Under the pieces are notes generated by a model that was not told the origin of the DNA, did not search any database, and worked only from the letters and a program-made list of their open reading frames with translations. From assembly GCA_016840285.1 (NCBI GenBank), contig JAEOSR010000119.1:1-8439 (forward strand): DNA of 8,439 nt, read 5' to 3'. The stretch is from Candidatus Hodarchaeota archaeon (GTDB taxonomy: Archaea; Asgardarchaeota; Heimdallarchaeia; Hodarchaeales; Hodarchaeaceae). Of this stretch, positions 6,268-8,439 are shown one piece after another (within the stretch, counting starts at the first letter, position 1; every line of letters begins with the position of its first letter). The translations under genes were made by a program, and so were the position numbers.

Positions 6268-6642
6268 GTGGAAGATTCTAAGATTTCTTCCTTTGCATGT
6301 GAAATTTATCATACGTCACACGGTGACAATGAACTACATGATGAGCTAGTTAAATACTTCAAAGAAAATGTTGATTCAAACATTACTTCTGTATCTTGTG
6401 AAAAGTGTAGAGGGATGACAGATAAGTGTTGGACTTCTGATTGTCACCTCCGAACCTGTGCCACTGAACAAGGATTGATCTACTGCTTTGAATGTAAAGA
6501 TTTTGCTTGTGAAAAGCTAGCTGAATTTGGGAAATAAGCACCTCCAAATCATGCAAATATAATAGATAATCTGAAAAAGATGAAAGAAATTGGAGTAGAT
6601 GAATGGATTGCTTCACAAAGAGAAGTTAAATTCTGCCCTTAA
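6268..6642 (+). pseudogene. DUF3795 cysteine-rich protein, broken by an in-frame stop
   Basis: From the GTG at 6268 the frame encodes a clear DUF3795 protein: ACEIYHTSHGDNELHDEL, SCEKCRGMTDKCW, then SDCHLRTCATEQGLIYCFEC and DFACEKLAEFGK, with the paired cysteines of a zinc or metal site. At 6535-6537 a TAA interrupts it. The same frame continues past the stop with the family's next conserved block, HANIIDNLKKMKEIGVDEW, to a second TAA at 6640-6642 right after FCP, where members normally have a CPxCG knuckle. The N-terminus reads SSFAC where the family has CGxxCGAC, so early cysteines are lost too. Three lesions argue for a pseudogene. A translated 89-residue short form up to the first stop remains possible. 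No function is firmly known for the family. Confidence 0.7.
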
Positions 6643-6717
6643 TGAAGTAGTTACTTCTAATCAATAGAATAGATTAATTTTTGTTATGTGATTTGTTAAA
6701 GGGAGCTTAGACGAGCG

Positions 6718-6839
6718 TTAAAATCATGTTCTCGTTAATTGATTAAGGAGGGAAGGTATAAATACTCAAAATAGGTTCATCGAGTAAGAAATAAAGAAAA
6801 TTAAGGAGTATGTAGGACATGACTCCCTTTATTCCTTAT
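6718..6839 (+). repeat. 122-bp dispersed repeat, copy 2
   Basis: Second copy of the segment at 427-548, same orientation, same length, three transitions apart. Relative to copy 1 it has T6730, A6753 and T6832. The first and third keep base pairing as G-U in the predicted RNA stems. It lies about 75 bases after the broken DUF3795 gene and is followed by gene-free DNA. The two copies bracket about 6.2 kb. Confidence 0.85.
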
Positions 6840-6931
6840 AATAACCAGTTAAAAAACCAACTAGGAGGATCACTTCACTTCTTTCCTTGTAATATCGATC
6901 AACATTGGAATGAAAAAATTTTCATCTATTT

Positions 6932-7057
6932 CTATTTAGAAAAACTTTGAAGTAAGAACTCTATGATTTCTAGGGTTTCTGAATGTTTATTAAAGAGTTC
7001 ATTGCATTTGGATAATATATACGAGAAATTATATGTGTTAAAGAGATATTTAACTTC
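6932..7057 (-). pseudogene. Unidentified C-terminal-like fragment
   Basis: Between a TGA at 7058-7060 and a TAG at 6932-6934, 41 sense codons encode protein-like sequence with an amphipathic end, NELFNKHSETLEIIEFLLQ. There is no start codon. It lies just after the PIN-domain gene on the same strand. It may be the tail of a lost gene or chance; I do not recognise it. The rest of 6643-7071, apart from the 122-bp repeat, shows nothing I can name. Confidence 0.2.
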
Positions 7058-7071
7058 TCAAAGAAGTAATT

Positions 7072-7464
7072 TTAGGGAATTCTGGATATTGTCTGAACAC
7101 TGTCAAAACCCTTATCAAAACTCATAACTTCTTTTTTATTTAAATTTTCAGAAAACCAAACAATATTTGCATCTGTAAGACTTAAATGAGTATGTTTCAT
7201 CAAAATGTTCTTAGTATTGGATAGGGTTAGGAAATTGTTGAACAAAATAGTTATTTTTGGACTTTCAAGAAACATCACAAGAGTATCTGACGCTGCTGAA
7301 AAAGATACTTTTCTTAATAAGAAATTGTACGTCTCATTAATAATTAAATCTGTTACATAGATTTTATCTAATTTTAGAACTTGATTCTTTAACTTTAGTG
7401 CGTCTTTATGCCATTGGTCTTTTTTTGATGCTAAAGCAATCCACACTACGCTATCGATAAACAT
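7072..7464 (-). CDS. vapC: PIN-domain toxin (VapC-like ribonuclease)
   Basis: The 130-residue protein is one PIN domain, the metal-dependent RNase fold of VapC toxins. The acidic residues are in place: Asp4 in MFIDSVVWIAL, Glu44 in LIINETYNFLLRK, Asp98 in HLSLTDANIVWF, and Asp117 with Asp121 in VMSFDKGFDSVQ. Length is normal for VapC. Its ATG overlaps the stop of the gene upstream in a TAATG, so the two are co-translated, antitoxin first, as in classic vapBC operons. VapC toxins cut tRNA or rRNA when free of their antitoxin; the target here is unknown. Nothing suggests damage. Confidence 0.85.
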   Translation of the reverse strand: MFIDSVVWIALASKKDQWHKDALKLKNQVLKLDKIYVTDLIINETYNFLLRKVSFSAASDTLVMFLESPKITILFNNFLTLSNTKNILMKHTHLSLTDANIVWFSENLNKKEVMSFDKGFDSVQTISRIP

Positions 7465-7736
7465 TATTGGATCACATCATGATCTTTAACAGCATCAGTA
7501 CTCAATTCACTATCATATGGATTATTTATCCACTTCAATAGAACTTCTTTTTTATTGGATTGAGCTTTTGAATTATATTCTTTTATAAAGTCATCAAAGC
7601 GATTGATAACATAATCAGTGATGGATTCACTTAGTTCTACTTGACTTATATTAATCCCAATTTGTTTTAATTGGTTTTGAATGTCCTTTAGCTTTTGAAG
7701 TTCTGTTTCTGAAACTCTTCTTGTTGTAGACTTCAA
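7464..7736 (-). CDS. vapB: Antitoxin of the PIN-domain toxin (VapB-like)
   Basis: The 90-residue, highly charged protein starts at a TTG (7734-7736), read as the start because an ATG at 7747-7745 is followed at once by an in-frame stop. The N-terminus TTRRVSETELQKLKDIQNQL resembles a ribbon-helix-helix strand and first helix; SITDYVINRFDDFIKEY could be the second helix. The C-terminal third (KWINNPYDSELSTDAVKD) would wrap the toxin. It should block the PIN RNase and bind the operon promoter. Assignment rests mainly on its place and its TAATG link to the toxin; the sequence itself is not a VapB I can match to a subfamily. The predicted leader is only about 8 bases. Confidence 0.65.
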   Translation of the reverse strand: MKSTTRRVSETELQKLKDIQNQLKQIGINISQVELSESITDYVINRFDDFIKEYNSKAQSNKKEVLLKWINNPYDSELSTDAVKDHDVIQ

Positions 7737-7765
7737 TTTATTTCATATTGATTTCATCTGAATAT

Positions 7766-7774
7766 CTTTATAAG
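7766..7774 (-). promoter_or_regulatory. TATA box of the vapBC-like operon
   Basis: CTTATAAAG on the minus strand, centred 34 bases upstream of the TTG start, preceded by purine-rich GTAGTAAGA as a possible BRE. Initiation about 25 bases downstream would give a nearly leaderless mRNA. Confidence 0.5.
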
Positions 7775-7836
7775 TCTTACTACAAAAATACATATATGAC
7801 TACAATACTACAAAATATCTTCTACAATTTTCATGT

Positions 7837-7847
7837 TACACATTGGT
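7837..7847 (+). repeat. Short dispersed motif, copy C
   Basis: TACACATTGGT matches the motif core TACACGTTGGT at 10 of 11 bases. It faces copy D at 7919-7933, so together they form an inverted pair enclosing about 97 bp, the layout of a very small MITE-like element. Confidence 0.35.
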
Positions 7848-7918
7848 GGCTTAATGGGGGCTGAATTGTTAAGCGGGGCGTGTTTTACAGTATATACCGA
7901 AGGATTTGAGTTTCAAAA

Positions 7919-7933
7919 CCTAACCAACGTGTA
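7919..7933 (-). repeat. Short dispersed motif, copy D
   Basis: On the minus strand this is TACACGTTGGTTAGG, identical over 15 bases to copy A at 90-104, almost 8 kb away. Confidence 0.5.
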
Positions 7934-7936
7934 GTG

Positions 7937-8208
7937 TACTTGAACAACTCATGTTTGTAATCACTTTTAATTAAAAAGAGATAAAATAACCGAAAAAATT
8001 GAGAAGGGGCAATTATTGCTGTGTTAAACGGATAATGTCTCATGAAAGTTCATCTTGTTTATTCTAATTATTTAAATTGTTTCTAATAAAAAATATAATA
8101 AGCTATAATGATCTTTTTCTATATAAAAACGGATATTTAAACTTTTCCACCAAAATATAGTGTTCTAACACGTAGAACGAGATGCAATTATCTTAAACAA
8201 CGAAAATT
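7937..8208. other. AT-rich gene-free stretch before the transposase relic
   Basis: No coding frame of note is present. TATA-like strings lie at 8118-8127 and 8133-8140. A near-palindrome GTGTT-CT-AACAC at 8160-8171 overlaps a second inverted pair, GTTCT (8162-8166) and AGAAC (8174-8178). These could be an operator or remains of an element end. No catalytic N-terminal half of the transposase could be read here in any frame. Confidence 0.35.
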
Positions 8209-8439
8209 ATGAAGCAAATTAAGAAATACACTTCTAAGGCTAAAGGTCATACTCGGAAACGGCTTCCCGTTAAGCTCGCTCTTTGCCAGGTAGGTGATCG
8301 AATCATGGCTTTAATTGTACCTCCCACCTGTGTTCTCTCAGGAAGACGGATATATGAGCTTTATCGGCAGCGTTTCACGATTGAGACCTATTATAGGCAG
8401 ATGCATCGCTTTCAGATTTTTAGTTGCTCCCAACACCCA
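8209..8439 (+). mobile_element. IS4/ISH3-type DDE transposase, 5'-truncated and cut by the window edge
   Basis: From the ATG at 8209 the frame is open to the window end, 77 codons. It has the C-terminal catalytic signature of IS4-related transposases: RRIYELYRQRFTIETYY gives Y-x2-R-x3-E, the YREMK-type block, with His where IS4 has Lys, followed by HRFQIFSCSQHP, like the ETSYR...R...S...P stretch of ISH3-type proteins. Family members have 300 or more residues, and the first catalytic aspartates lie well before this block. Here an in-frame TAA at 8194-8196 closes the frame after only about 30 residues of preceding domain, so the N-terminal half is missing. The segment is richer in G and C than the DNA to its left, as expected for an imported element. 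The Glu of the triad is present. Confidence 0.65.

Larger units (their letters stand above)
7833..7934 (+). other. 33-codon ORF inside the inverted motif pair
   Basis: An ATG at 7833 opens a 33-codon frame ending at TAG 7932-7934, with a G-rich middle unlike its surroundings. The inverted copies C and D of the short motif form its first and last codons, so ORF and motif pair coincide. No family is recognised. It may simply be the interior of a tiny element. Confidence 0.2.

Noticed and set aside
6535..6537. Recoding of the DUF3795 stop as selenocysteine or pyrrolysine
   Set aside because: The codon is TAA, while those residues use TGA and TAG. The other lesions in the gene fit a pseudogene.
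1..8439. CRISPR array, tRNA or rRNA genes
   Set aside because: No regularly spaced repeats, no tRNA arm signatures and no rRNA-like GC-rich blocks were seen on either strand.

Overview
The window looks like an AT-rich archaeal chromosome, in an accessory and partly decaying stretch. Three lines of evidence support this. Plausible TATA boxes lie about 40 to 50 bases upstream of several starts, implying short leaders. Shine-Dalgarno sites are mostly absent. The gene set (DUF3795, a PIN/antitoxin pair, a GT-C membrane transferase, a small retropepsin-like protease, a GNAT of the PF12746 type) is common in archaea. An Asgard (Heimdallarchaeia-like) host is my guess from the overall feel of the proteins. 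It is not proven, and no rRNA or tRNA is present to settle it.

Layout. Positions 1-430 hold no intact gene, only two copies of a CACGTTGGTTA motif around the tail of an alpha/beta hydrolase. A 122-bp repeat (427-548) follows. On the minus strand come a small hydrophobic ORF (538-690), a 545-residue GT-C-like membrane glycosyltransferase (727-2364) and a 372-residue GNAT acetyltransferase (2485-3603), the last two with their own TATA-like boxes. Positions 3604-4754 are a graveyard: an unidentified minus-strand fragment, then a GNAT acetyltransferase that has lost its N-terminal half and the glycines of its acetyl-CoA loop.

Positions 4755-5565 carry a tight minus-strand pair, a small winged-helix-like protein followed four bases later by a retropepsin-like aspartic protease. 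This pair is divergent from an SRPBCC/AHSA1-type gene (5639-6079). A DUF3795 gene (6268-6642) is broken by an in-frame ochre codon. The second copy of the 122-bp repeat (6718-6839) follows in the same orientation. Next comes a minus-strand vapBC-like toxin-antitoxin operon (7072-7736) with a good TATA box. The right end holds two more copies of the short motif in inverted orientation, some palindromes, and a 5'-truncated DDE transposase of the IS4/ISH3 type running off the edge.

How it fits together. Four genes are clearly damaged, repeats flank the damaged region, and a transposase relic lies beside it, so the window reads as a rearrangement-prone island. The most interesting items are the near-identical 122-bp repeat, whose differences all are transitions and mostly keep RNA pairing, and the winged-helix/aspartic-protease pair, whose gene order mimics a regulator-effector or toxin-antitoxin module. 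All functional assignments come from reading motifs by eye; no database search was made.
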